Shown piece by piece: positions 29,874 through 38,481 of a stretch of DNA of 64,000 nt. The stretch comes from an uncultured Balneola sp. (GTDB lineage Bacteria > Bacteroidota > Rhodothermia > Balneolales > Balneolaceae), in contig CABZVB010000002.1 of NCBI GenBank assembly GCA_902529115.1, forward strand, positions 117,485 through 181,484, read 5' to 3'. The position numbers were made by a program, and so were the translations under genes. Each line of letters starts with the position of its first letter. Position 1 is the first letter of the stretch. The notes below the pieces were generated by a model, which was given only the letters and a program-made list of their open reading frames with translations, did not search any database and had not been told where the DNA came from.

Positions 29874-31112
29874 ATGCTTCAACCAAGTAAGATATACTCA
29901 ATAACTAAAAGCTTCTTCTTGTACTTCATCCTGCTTTTACTTTTATCTACCATAGATATTCATGCACAAATCTATCAAGTCTACGTAGCAGCAGAGTCAG
30001 ATGATGTAGTACAACTAGTGAGCTTTGATGCTACATCAAATAAAGGCTGGGTTGATGTAACAATTCCAGTTGGAAAACTTCCAACGGAAACTGATGGCCC
30101 GCATGGGCTCACTATTTCCCCAAATAAAAAGCATTGGTTTGTTACTATTGCGCATGGCAACCCTTACGGTTATTTGGCAAAATACAGCACCGACACTAAT
30201 GAATTGATGGGTACAGTTGATCTAGGTTTATTTCCTGCAAGTATGGAAATTTCCGACTATACAGGACTTTTATATGTAGTGAATTTCAATTTGCACGGGG
30301 AAATGGAACCCAGTAGTATGATGGTTGTCGATCCCGAGACCATGGACTTAATAGTCGAATTACCAACTGGAATTATGCCGCACGGGACTAGAATGAACTC
30401 TAAAGGCACCAAAGCCTATCATGTCTCCATGATGAGTGATGAATTAATTGAAGTGGATACCTATGGGTTAGACATCACAAGAACTTTGTCACTAAAAGTA
30501 TCCATGATTGATGACTCTGCTCATGAGAAACATGAACCTGAGACTACCCAAGATTTAGTAGCTGAGCTAAAAGCCATGGATGGTTCAGGCGGACGGATGA
30601 GTTGGATGAAAGAAATGAATGCTTCTGCAACAGCAAATGAAGAAAAACATAGCTCAATGACATATCATCATCCTCTAGTTAAACCTACTTGGGTAGACCC
30701 TCATCCTAACGACCAATGGGTATATGTTGCAGGAAATGAATCTGACGAAATTATTGAAATAGATGTTGAAAACTGGAGTATAAGCCGCAGAATGCCAACG
30801 GGGAAATTGCCCTATAATTTAGAAGTAAGTCCAAATGGTAAATATTTGGTTAGTTCCCTCAAAGGCGCCGGAGCAACAAGTATAATAGACTTAGAACGTT
30901 GGGTAGAACTTGCTCAAATAACCAACTCTCGTAAAGTTTCACATGGCGTTACAATAAGCCCTGACAGTAAATATGCCTTTATTTCGGTTGAAGGAATTGG
31001 TGGTGAGCCTGGATCCGTTGACATCATTTCTATTGAGACTCAAGAGCTAATAACCTTTGTTGAAACAGGAAAACAGGCAGGGGGAATAAGCTTTTTTACC
31101 ACCTTGAAATGA
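29874..31112 (+). CDS. Exported YncE/YVTN-type beta-propeller with a Met/His-rich insert
   Basis: Signal peptide at residues 1-31 (long hydrophobic core FFLYFILLLLLS, then HAQ). The mature protein has repeated propeller blades: GLTISPNKKHWFVT, RMNSKGTKAYHVS, LEVSPNGKYLVSS and GVTISPDSKYAFIS. Between blades, residues 217-266 form an unusual insert with HEKHEPE, RMSWMKEMN and EEKHSSMTYHH, rich in Met and His, which looks able to bind a soft metal such as copper (inference). HGEME and GIMPHGTRM add more His/Met. Related propellers occur in nitrous oxide reductase and in surface proteins, but the role is unknown here. Probable operon with the LVIVD gene. Confidence 0.83.
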   Translation: MLQPSKIYSITKSFFLYFILLLLLSTIDIHAQIYQVYVAAESDDVVQLVSFDATSNKGWVDVTIPVGKLPTETDGPHGLTISPNKKHWFVTIAHGNPYGYLAKYSTDTNELMGTVDLGLFPASMEISDYTGLLYVVNFNLHGEMEPSSMMVVDPETMDLIVELPTGIMPHGTRMNSKGTKAYHVSMMSDELIEVDTYGLDITRTLSLKVSMIDDSAHEKHEPETTQDLVAELKAMDGSGGRMSWMKEMNASATANEEKHSSMTYHHPLVKPTWVDPHPNDQWVYVAGNESDEIIEIDVENWSISRRMPTGKLPYNLEVSPNGKYLVSSLKGAGATSIIDLERWVELAQITNSRKVSHGVTISPDSKYAFISVEGIGGEPGSVDIISIETQELITFVETGKQAGGISFFTTLK

Positions 31113-31239
31113 TTTATTGTTTGATTTGAAGAGAACTTTAGAACTACTAGCTCTTAGACAAATATCACTGTAAGCATAAATATTTAATAGCCTGAATTAA
31201 AGACTTTTTTTATAGCTTATTTGTTATACCACCCTTATA

Positions 31240-31255
31240 TTTAGCCATGGCTAAA
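31240..31255. promoter_or_regulatory. Perfect 16-bp palindrome upstream of the ZIP transporter
   Basis: TTTAGCCATGGCTAAA is a perfect inverted repeat 66 bases upstream of the ZIP start, and an ATTAGCC half-site recurs a few bases downstream. The length and symmetry suit a dimeric repressor such as a DtxR/MntR- or Fur-type metal regulator. It could also act as a weak hairpin at the end of the propeller transcript. No regulator gene lies next to it. Confidence 0.4.
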
Positions 31256-31320
31256 TTTTTAATTAGCCAATTTTTTTGCCTTAAACCCTTAAGGATTACA
31301 CTAAATCAAAAGCTTTCAAA

Positions 31321-32148
31321 ATGATATTACCCGAATGGTTTCTAGCATTACATCCCATGGCCCAAGCTTTTATGGCTGGTTTATTCACATGGGGTATGAC
31401 CGCGTTAGGCGCCTCATTAGTTTTTTTTACTAAACAAGTTAGTTTTAAGTTACTAGATAGTATGATGGGATTTGCAGCGGGTGTCATGATCGCTGCGAGT
31501 ATCTGGTCGCTCATCCTACCTGCCATAGATATGGCTGAAGCACAAGGCCATATTGGATGGATTCCTGCTGTTATCGGATTTTTATTAGGTGGGTTAATAT
31601 TACGGGTATGCGATCATTATCTACCCCACTTACATATTGGACTTCCTAGGGATGAAGCTGAGGGACTTCCCACAAGTTGGAGGCGTTCTACTCTTTTGAT
31701 GCTTGCTATGACTCTTCATAACATACCAGAAGGATTGGCCATTGGGGTCTTATTTGGTGCAGCCATTCAATCGGTTGACCTTGGGATGTCTGCTGCATTA
31801 GCTCCTGCTGTCGCTCTAGCCATAGGAATAGGTATTCAAAATTTCCCTGAAGGAGTAGCCATTTCGCTACCTCTTAGAAGAGATGGAATGAAAACCGGGA
31901 AAAGTTTTTGGTATGGGCAATTATCAGGTGCAGTTGAACCTGTATCAGCAGTTATAGGCGCTGCCGCAGTTATTCTCGTCCAACCAGTATTGCCCTATGC
32001 ACTTGCTTTTGCTGCTGGTGCTATGATTTATGTAGTGGTGGAAGAGCTCATCCCAGAAAGTCAAATGCACGGTAATACTGATATAGCTACCCTTGGTACT
32101 ATGATTGGTTTTAGCGTGATGATGGTATTAGATGTAGCCTTAGGTTAG
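31321..32148 (+). CDS. ZIP family metal transporter (GufA-like)
   Basis: An inner-membrane divalent-metal carrier (zinc, iron or manganese), 275 residues, mostly hydrophobic, about eight transmembrane helices. The metal-binding helices carry the ZIP signatures [10 protein letters not shown] and [10 protein letters not shown], plus [12 protein letters not shown] and the late EELIPES. Helices I-III ([24 protein letters not shown]) are of the GufA branch. The His-rich cytosolic loop between helices III and IV is short ([14 protein letters not shown]). It follows the two propeller genes on the same strand after 208 bases and has a palindrome in front, so it may be separately regulated. Confidence 0.92.
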   Translation: MILPEWFLALHPMAQAFMAGLFTWGMTALGASLVFFTKQVSFKLLDSMMGFAAGVMIAASIWSLILPAIDMAEAQGHIGWIPAVIGFLLGGLILRVCDHYLPHLHIGLPRDEAEGLPTSWRRSTLLMLAMTLHNIPEGLAIGVLFGAAIQSVDLGMSAALAPAVALAIGIGIQNFPEGVAISLPLRRDGMKTGKSFWYGQLSGAVEPVSAVIGAAAVILVQPVLPYALAFAAGAMIYVVVEELIPESQMHGNTDIATLGTMIGFSVMMVLDVALG

Positions 32149-32159
32149 GAAAGAGTCGG

Positions 32160-33764
32160 TCAATAGTGTAACCACTTCGTAATTGAGTCCATTGCATCTG
32201 AACTGAAATCCTTAACTCGAACACGTAATTCCTGAGAGCCAGATACTACACTAAAAATTAGGTGATACAGTCTTTTACTTTTCTGAAAGATGTGTTGGGT
32301 ATTGCCACTCGATTGTAAGCGTATTTTTGGAATCCAAATTTGCTTTCGAGCCAATGCTCTGTATCTTATATATAGATGTCCTGAAGATAGCCCTAGTTCT
32401 GTATCTTTATAGGCAATCCAACCATAAAGTGTAGCAGGAATACTTAGCAAAGCCAACCAGACTAACCAAGGGAGCCAATAAACACCCAATAAGGTAGGAA
32501 AAAACCACAGATAATTAGGTCTTCGTAGATAACGGAAAAAAGCATTTTTTGGTGCAATAGCATACAATTGGAGTTGCTTGTTATCGCTGGCTTCCAAATT
32601 GGTCTGGTTTGGTTTAAAAACATCCTCTAGACAAGAATATAAGTCCTGAGATGTTTCCTGTAATTGATGTCTTTGCTGCTGACTAATCCCCTTTGCTAGT
32701 TCCCAATCACTAAAAAATTGTTGAAAAAAGGCCTCCCGTTCATCACTAAGTATTAAAGGGGCCGCAATCAAGGATTTTTGCTGCTGGCCTTGTTGATGCC
32801 CTGCACTAATAATTGAAATCGATTCTAATCCAAAAGGCTGACGTAATAACCCTTCCGTAGATTTTAATGCTTGAATACGATTATATGGAACGGTGGTTTG
32901 AATACGCTGTAGTAAGCCTCTAGTAATGTGTAGTTCTTTGCCTACTTTCCGAATAGTAAAACCATGATAGCGCACAAAACTTGACAAAATGGATAATAAA
33001 TAGGAGACAAAAATAACTGTCGCCACACTAAAGAGTACGAAGTAAATGCCGGGCTGTTGGATTACAGGAATACGATCAATTATCCACTGAATATTTTCAT
33101 CGGTAATAAACTCAGAAAGTTGCCCGAGTATGGTTCCCAAAATGGTAGCAATTATTCCAAATTCACCAGAGGTTAATGCCAAATAGAGTAAGCGCTTATT
33201 AGACAAGGACCACTCAGGATTTTGGCTGTGGATCAAATCAAGACTATTTTGCGAATCAAGACCTTGGTTTGTTTCTACAAATGAAAGATGTTCATCCTGA
33301 CTTAAGGTAGATTCTAACCCACTATGCTCAGTACCTTTTGGATTTAATACCTCAACTATAATATTAGCGGTTTGAGCATTAAGTGCCGAAAGAACTGCTC
33401 GCTCAGACCCTCCCCCTGCTGTTTGGATTGTCAGCGATACTAAGCCAAATAACCTTTGTATTAATCCAGCAGATATTTCGGTTACTTGAACCCTGTTCTT
33501 GTGTATATAAAGTTTTTTTTGAACAAAAATACCTTTATATATGTGTATTTCATCTTCTAGCAACTGGTACTTAAACCGAAACCAGCTAATAATACCTAAC
33601 CCAAATGCAGAGATGAGACCTAATCCAATAAACCAAGCGAAATAGGGTGATTCGTTTCGTGATCCCACAATAAGCAAAATGATGACGGTTAGTACATTTT
33701 GCTTGATTACTTCCAAAACCCCGGTAATCGACGCAACCCAATGTAATCGCTGAAACTCAAACAT
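32160..33764 (-). CDS. Membrane protein with repeated bacterial PH domains (YdbT-like)
   Basis: A 534-residue membrane protein of the bPH2 (DUF304) type. Three copies of the soluble PH-like unit follow pairs of hydrophobic helices: first near residues 70-145 (KKLYIHKNRVQVTEI, FGLVSLTIQTAGG), second near 270-350 (TTVPYNRIQALKSTEGLLRQPFG) and third near 450-530 (RKQIWIPKIRLQSSGNTQ). B. subtilis YdbT has the same build. The family has been linked to export or resistance to antimicrobial peptides, but the function here is unknown. It overlaps the YdbS-like gene by eight bases. Confidence 0.85.
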   Translation of the reverse strand: MFEFQRLHWVASITGVLEVIKQNVLTVIILLIVGSRNESPYFAWFIGLGLISAFGLGIISWFRFKYQLLEDEIHIYKGIFVQKKLYIHKNRVQVTEISAGLIQRLFGLVSLTIQTAGGGSERAVLSALNAQTANIIVEVLNPKGTEHSGLESTLSQDEHLSFVETNQGLDSQNSLDLIHSQNPEWSLSNKRLLYLALTSGEFGIIATILGTILGQLSEFITDENIQWIIDRIPVIQQPGIYFVLFSVATVIFVSYLLSILSSFVRYHGFTIRKVGKELHITRGLLQRIQTTVPYNRIQALKSTEGLLRQPFGLESISIISAGHQQGQQQKSLIAAPLILSDEREAFFQQFFSDWELAKGISQQQRHQLQETSQDLYSCLEDVFKPNQTNLEASDNKQLQLYAIAPKNAFFRYLRRPNYLWFFPTLLGVYWLPWLVWLALLSIPATLYGWIAYKDTELGLSSGHLYIRYRALARKQIWIPKIRLQSSGNTQHIFQKSKRLYHLIFSVVSGSQELRVRVKDFSSDAMDSITKWLHY

Positions 33765-34227
33765 CTTCTTTTACTAACCTCACCATTTCGGTGATTTTAT
33801 CCTTTAGTTCATGTGCAAGCTTTTCCTCTAAGGCAGGAATTTCATGAGATGTAGCTGCATTTGAAAAGCGAATAACAGAAAGGCCGTATGATCGATAAAT
33901 AGGACCCTGACTAGAATCTACATGTTGTATTCGGTTAATGGGCACTTCCGTATACTTTATCCATATAATCCCACGGCGCATCTGAATCCCTTTATCATCG
34001 ATTTGGTAGCTCCAACGTGACCAGCTAAGCTGAGGAAGAAAGGCTACGATTAATATATAAAATACCAATGCAAGAATAGCAGTACCAATACCCCATTCAA
34101 GAGCTATTACTTCCTTTGTATGCAAGAAATAGAGAAAAGCAGATGGAACAAAAAGAAAAAGTCCGCTTAGTGCATATTGCAAACGCCAAGCAGGGATAGC
34201 ATTTGGATGGATTCGTTCTTTTAGCAT
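33757..34227 (-). CDS. PH domain-containing membrane protein (YdbS-like)
   Basis: A 156-residue partner of the YdbT-like protein. Two hydrophobic helices at about residues 15-35 and 42-65 come first, then a single bPH2 domain (KGIQMRRGIIWIKYTEVPINRIQHVDSSQGPIYRSYGLS and a short tail; the central motif is VPINRIQHVDSSQGP). It overlaps the next gene by eight bases, so translation is probably coupled. The two families are paired in the same order in many bacteria. Confidence 0.88.
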   Translation of the reverse strand: MLKERIHPNAIPAWRLQYALSGLFLFVPSAFLYFLHTKEVIALEWGIGTAILALVFYILIVAFLPQLSWSRWSYQIDDKGIQMRRGIIWIKYTEVPINRIQHVDSSQGPIYRSYGLSVIRFSNAATSHEIPALEEKLAHELKDKITEMVRLVKEDV

Positions 34228-34272
34228 GGTAATTTCTTTTTAGGGGATATAATAATTTTCGAATTTTTGAGC

Positions 34273-35568
34273 TTAGTTAGTTTGTTGAATTTTATCAGGT
34301 TCTTCTACCCGTAACATGAGTAAAAAACCAAAAGCAAGTAATACTAAAACAACCGACATTCCTATCCTTTGGCTGGCAAATAGTACCGTAACCCAACCCA
34401 ATAATTTAGGGCCAATAAATGCAGTGGCTTTCCCTGAAAAGGCAAACAAACCAAACATTTCGGTTCGTTTGTCTTCTGGTGCCAAGCGGCCCATTAAGGT
34501 TCTAGATGCTGCCTGTACTGGGCCAAAAAAGACGCCTAGCATTAGACCCCAAATCCAAAACCAAAATATATCCTCAACAAAAAGTATCGCAGTAACTGGA
34601 ATAATTAAGCCCATGAGTGAAAGCAAAATCGTTTTTTTACTGCCTGAACGGTCATCCATCCATGAGAAGCCAACCGCACCGAGTGCGGCAGTAACATTTA
34701 GCCCAATCCCGAATATGATAATCTGAGATTCATCCATTGCAAAGGTTCCTGCGGCATATATTCCGCCAAAGGCATAAATTAAAATAATCGCATCATTATA
34801 AATCATTCTTGCAAGAAGAAAGCGATAAATATTGGCATACTTTCGGGCTTGCTTAATGGAATTTTTCAGTTGCTGTAAACCCTCCTGTATAACCTGTCCT
34901 ACAGGCGTATCATTTTTAGGAATATCAGGGGTACGAAGAAACATTGGGATTGAAAAAACCAAATACCATAATGCTGTAAATATAAAGGTAGCTCGAATGT
35001 GTTCTTGTGTTTCGGTATCCAAACCAAGCCAAGCGCCTCCACTTTCTATAAATAGATATAGTGCTCCCAAAAGACATACAATTCCACCTGCAAAACCCAT
35101 GGCCCACGACCATCCAGACCATCGTCCTAAATAAGATGACGGTACTAAATCTGGAAGCATAGCATTGTAAAAAATAAAGGCATACTCAGCCCCTACCGTT
35201 GCAATAAAAGTGACTACTAAGGCATACATTAAAAATTCAGTCCTGGGCTCAGCAAACCAGAGTAAAAAACTGGCCACAATTGACATAAGTGAGAATACGG
35301 CAATCCATGGTTTCCTTCGTCCGGATCGATCCGCTATAGCACCTAAAATAGGAGCAGTAAATGCAATTAACAGTCCTGCAGCCGAGACCATATTACCCCA
35401 CTGTTCGGTACCACTGATTGAGTCAGCTGCGATGGAACGCTGAAAATAAGCAGCAAAAACAAAGGTCTGAATAATGACAAAAAATGCGCTGTTTGCCCAA
35501 TCAAATAAGGCCCATGACCACATTCCCTTTGACACCTCGGTGGGAGTCGTATATTTGGTAGAATTCAT
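34273..35568 (-). CDS. MFS transporter, UMF1 family
   Basis: Twelve-helix major facilitator of 431 residues. The N-terminus MWSWALFDWANSAFFVIIQTF is the signature of the UMF1 (Atg22-like) group, followed by GAIADRSGRRKPW, the MFS loop 2-3 motif, and FYNAMLPDLVP. The second half repeats this with FSWMDDRSGSKKTIL and GPVQAASRTLMGRLAP. UMF1 proteins are thought to export amino acids or similar small molecules; the substrate here is unknown. It lies between ettA and the PH-domain pair on one strand, with gaps of 52 and 45 bases. Confidence 0.9.
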   Translation of the reverse strand: MNSTKYTTPTEVSKGMWSWALFDWANSAFFVIIQTFVFAAYFQRSIAADSISGTEQWGNMVSAAGLLIAFTAPILGAIADRSGRRKPWIAVFSLMSIVASFLLWFAEPRTEFLMYALVVTFIATVGAEYAFIFYNAMLPDLVPSSYLGRWSGWSWAMGFAGGIVCLLGALYLFIESGGAWLGLDTETQEHIRATFIFTALWYLVFSIPMFLRTPDIPKNDTPVGQVIQEGLQQLKNSIKQARKYANIYRFLLARMIYNDAIILIYAFGGIYAAGTFAMDESQIIIFGIGLNVTAALGAVGFSWMDDRSGSKKTILLSLMGLIIPVTAILFVEDIFWFWIWGLMLGVFFGPVQAASRTLMGRLAPEDKRTEMFGLFAFSGKATAFIGPKLLGWVTVLFASQRIGMSVVLVLLAFGFLLMLRVEEPDKIQQTN

Positions 35569-35620
35569 ACTATAAATATTGGTTTGGCTAAAGGTAAGGA
35601 TTGCAAACCTTAATGCGAAT

Positions 35621-37291
35621 CTAACGCATTAATTTCTTATAATGTATCCGAGTGGGTTGATCTTCAGTTATCCCCAAACGCAGTCGGCGGTTCTCTTCAT
35701 ATTCGGCGTAATTCCCCTCAAACCAGTATGCTTCGCTGTTTCCTTCAAAGGCTAAAATGTGAGTAGCGACGCGATCCAAAAACCACCTATCATGAGAAAT
35801 GACCACCGCACAGCCAGCAAATTCAAGAAGTGCTTCCTCTAATGCCCGCAGAGTATTCACATCCAAGTCATTGGTTGGCTCATCGAGCAGTAATACATTA
35901 GCCCCTTCTTTGAGCATTTTGGCTAGGTGCACACGATTTCGCTCTCCACCTGAGAGTTGAGAGGTCTTTTTTTGTTGATCACTACCACTAAAGTTAAATC
36001 GAGCTACATAAGCGCGTGAATTGACTTCCCTATTTCCCAGCACCAATAAATCTTGCCCTGCTGAAATTTCTTCCCAAATAGTTTTATCAGGATCTAAGGG
36101 TCTTTTTTGATCAACATATCCGAGTTGTACCGTTTCGCCAAGCATCAGAGTACCTGCGTTAGGTTCCTCCTGTCCCGTAATCATTTTAAATAAAGTGGTC
36201 TTACCTGCTCCATTCGGCCCAATAATACCCACAATTCCTCCAGGAGGTAGAGAAAAATTCATATCATCGAAAAGTAACTTTTCATCATATGCTTTTTGCA
36301 AATGCTCAGCTACAATAACCTTATCACCCAATCGAGATCCTGCTGGAATAAAGATCTCCATATCGTCGCGCCGTTTTTCTTGTTGCTGTTCTAAAAGCTT
36401 ATCATAGGCATTGATCCTAGCCTTACTTTTAGCACGCCGACCTTTTGGATTTTGTCGAATCCATTCCAATTCTTGTTGTAGTGTTTTTTGACGCTTGGAT
36501 TCTTCCTTTTCTTCTTGCTGAAGACGCTTCGCTTTTTGCTCTAGCCAAGAACTATAGTTCCCCTCAAATGGTATTCCTTCCCCACGATCTAGTTCTAGAA
36601 TCCAGCCCGCCACATTGTCCAAGAAATACCGGTCGTGTGTTACAGCAATCACTGTCCCCTCATATCTAGCTAAATGCTGCTCTAACCAACCCACCGATTC
36701 GGCATCTAAGTGGTTAGTGGGTTCATCCAATAACAATACATCTGGCTTTTTTAATAATAAACGAGTAAGGGCTACCCGGCGAGCTTCCCCTCCTGATAAA
36801 ACACTCACCAAGGTATCTCTATCGGGGCAACGCAGTGCATCCATAGCCTGATTAAGTTTAGAGTCTAAATCCCAAGCATCGATCCGGTCAATTTGTTCTT
36901 GTAATTGAGCTTGCTTGGCAATCAGTGCATCAAAATCGGCATCTGGTTCAGCAAATTGTGCATTTATCGCTTCGTATTCTGCTAGTAAGTCTACGGTTTC
37001 TTGAACACCTTCCTGGACAATTTCTTTAACTGTTTTCTTGGGATCCAACTCAGGTTCTTGAGGCAAATATCCAAAGCTTACTCCCTTTTGTATACTTATA
37101 TCACCTAAATAGTCTTGGTCTTCACCAGCAATAATTCGGAGTAGAGTTGATTTACCCGCTCCATTCAATCCGAGAACACCAATTTTGGCGCCATGAAAAA
37201 ATGAGAGATAAATATCCTTGAGGACTATTTTATTGGGTTTGTGAACTTTACTGACGCCCACCATAGAGAATATTATTTTTTGCTCACTCAC
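35621..37291 (-). CDS. ettA: Energy-dependent translational throttle protein EttA (ABC-F ATPase)
   Basis: Soluble ABC-F protein with two ATPase domains. It binds the ribosomal E site and gates entry into elongation according to the ATP/ADP ratio. Walker A motifs are GLNGAGKST at 41-49 and GPNGAGKTT near 358; signatures LSGGEARRVAL and LSGGERNRVHL; Walker B regions VLLLDEPTNHLD and VLLLDEPTNDLD. The P-site interaction motif region between the domains is rich in Arg/Lys (RQNPKGRRAKSKARINAY). Length of 556 equals typical EttA. Leads a run of four same-strand genes. Confidence 0.96.
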   Translation of the reverse strand: MSEQKIIFSMVGVSKVHKPNKIVLKDIYLSFFHGAKIGVLGLNGAGKSTLLRIIAGEDQDYLGDISIQKGVSFGYLPQEPELDPKKTVKEIVQEGVQETVDLLAEYEAINAQFAEPDADFDALIAKQAQLQEQIDRIDAWDLDSKLNQAMDALRCPDRDTLVSVLSGGEARRVALTRLLLKKPDVLLLDEPTNHLDAESVGWLEQHLARYEGTVIAVTHDRYFLDNVAGWILELDRGEGIPFEGNYSSWLEQKAKRLQQEEKEESKRQKTLQQELEWIRQNPKGRRAKSKARINAYDKLLEQQQEKRRDDMEIFIPAGSRLGDKVIVAEHLQKAYDEKLLFDDMNFSLPPGGIVGIIGPNGAGKTTLFKMITGQEEPNAGTLMLGETVQLGYVDQKRPLDPDKTIWEEISAGQDLLVLGNREVNSRAYVARFNFSGSDQQKKTSQLSGGERNRVHLAKMLKEGANVLLLDEPTNDLDVNTLRALEEALLEFAGCAVVISHDRWFLDRVATHILAFEGNSEAYWFEGNYAEYEENRRLRLGITEDQPTRIHYKKLMR

Positions 37292-37347
37292 TAGATTGTA
37301 TTATTTGTTAATTTTTGTACGATTATAAAGTAACATAAATATTTAGA

Positions 37348-38481
37348 TTGAGTACAAAAGGTAAATTATTATTAAATCAATCAATTCTCTTACTGGTTTT
37401 ATGCACAAGCATATTCAGTGATAATTTGAAAGCCCAAATAATAAATAAAAATATTGAGTTTAATTTAACGTTAAATCAAGAGTTCTGGCGACATCTAATT
37501 TGGTTACAATATTATGAAACCTCAATATCAACTACCTTTGATTTAAAGAACGAAAAGAAATTAAAGATTGATGGCTCTGCATTTTGGGTAAATGGGCAAA
37601 GTATTGCAAACAATATTCAAGGTATATCAAATATTGAAGCTGATAGAGGATTTGAAATATTAGAAAGTTGGATACAGTATGAATCTAATTCAACATTTTC
37701 AATAAAATTTGGGATAGTAAATTTGAATGCACAATTTGATCATATTGATGCTGCAGATTTTTTTATTAATCCTTCCCAAGGGATTGGTCCAGATTTGTCA
37801 AATACTGGGCTTTATGGGCCTTCAATTTTCCCTTACACAAGTCTTGGAGTAGAAGTTAATTTTGTAAAGAAAAATTGGAAATTTACATCGGGTATATTTG
37901 ACTCAAATAGTAGAATAACTAGAAAATTATATCCTGAATCAAATTATAAACTAAATTTTGACGAAGGGGTTATAATTATTAGTGAATACATTACAAAGAA
38001 AGAAAATATTGGACTAACATTCGGAAGTTGGCTATCCACACATAAAAATTCTGGCAAATATCAAATTGGTTCACCACCAATAGCTTTTGGAATAGGCTTA
38101 AATAAATTTAGTGCTGGTATCTATACACATTTTTATTCAAATCATGATAATAATGAATGGTACATAAGAATAGGATTTTCAAACTCAGATACTGAATTAA
38201 TTTCAAAGTATCTTGGTGGAGGCATAATTTATAAATTAGAAGATACCTCAAGTTTTGGAGCATCTTTTGGTAGTGCCGGTTTTTCAAACTTATATAAATC
38301 AATTTTTGATTACAGAGTTCAAAATTCTAAATACCCTTTTGAGCATGTAATCGAATTATCTTTTAGAACTATAGAAAGTAGATTTAGAACTCAACCAAAT
38401 CTTCAATATATCATTAATGCAAAAGGGTATAAGAATAGAAATCTTCTATTCTATGGTATAAGAGTTACAATAGAGATTTAG
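37348..38481 (+). CDS. Carbohydrate-selective porin, OprB family
   Basis: Outer-membrane beta-barrel of 377 residues, starting at a TTG codon, with a signal peptide at about residues 8-30 (NQSILLLVLCTSIFSD, cut near LKAQ). The OprB signature is clear in the middle: FGIVNLNAQFDHIDAADFF, NPSQGIGPDLSNTG and GPSIFPYTSLGVEV. Alternating hydrophobic/aromatic strands follow, and the protein ends GIRVTIEI. It would be a passive channel for sugars. The gene is much richer in A+T than its neighbours, which may point to transfer or relaxed selection. Its stop overlaps that of the convergent TonB receptor gene by four bases. Confidence 0.83.
   Translation: MSTKGKLLLNQSILLLVLCTSIFSDNLKAQIINKNIEFNLTLNQEFWRHLIWLQYYETSISTTFDLKNEKKLKIDGSAFWVNGQSIANNIQGISNIEADRGFEILESWIQYESNSTFSIKFGIVNLNAQFDHIDAADFFINPSQGIGPDLSNTGLYGPSIFPYTSLGVEVNFVKKNWKFTSGIFDSNSRITRKLYPESNYKLNFDEGVIIISEYITKKENIGLTFGSWLSTHKNSGKYQIGSPPIAFGIGLNKFSAGIYTHFYSNHDNNEWYIRIGFSNSDTELISKYLGGGIIYKLEDTSSFGASFGSAGFSNLYKSIFDYRVQNSKYPFEHVIELSFRTIESRFRTQPNLQYIINAKGYKNRNLLFYGIRVTIEI

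Noticed and set aside
35599..35635. Hairpin-like bases near the ettA stop as a terminator
   Set aside because: Stems of only four or five pairs, no T run in the right orientation.
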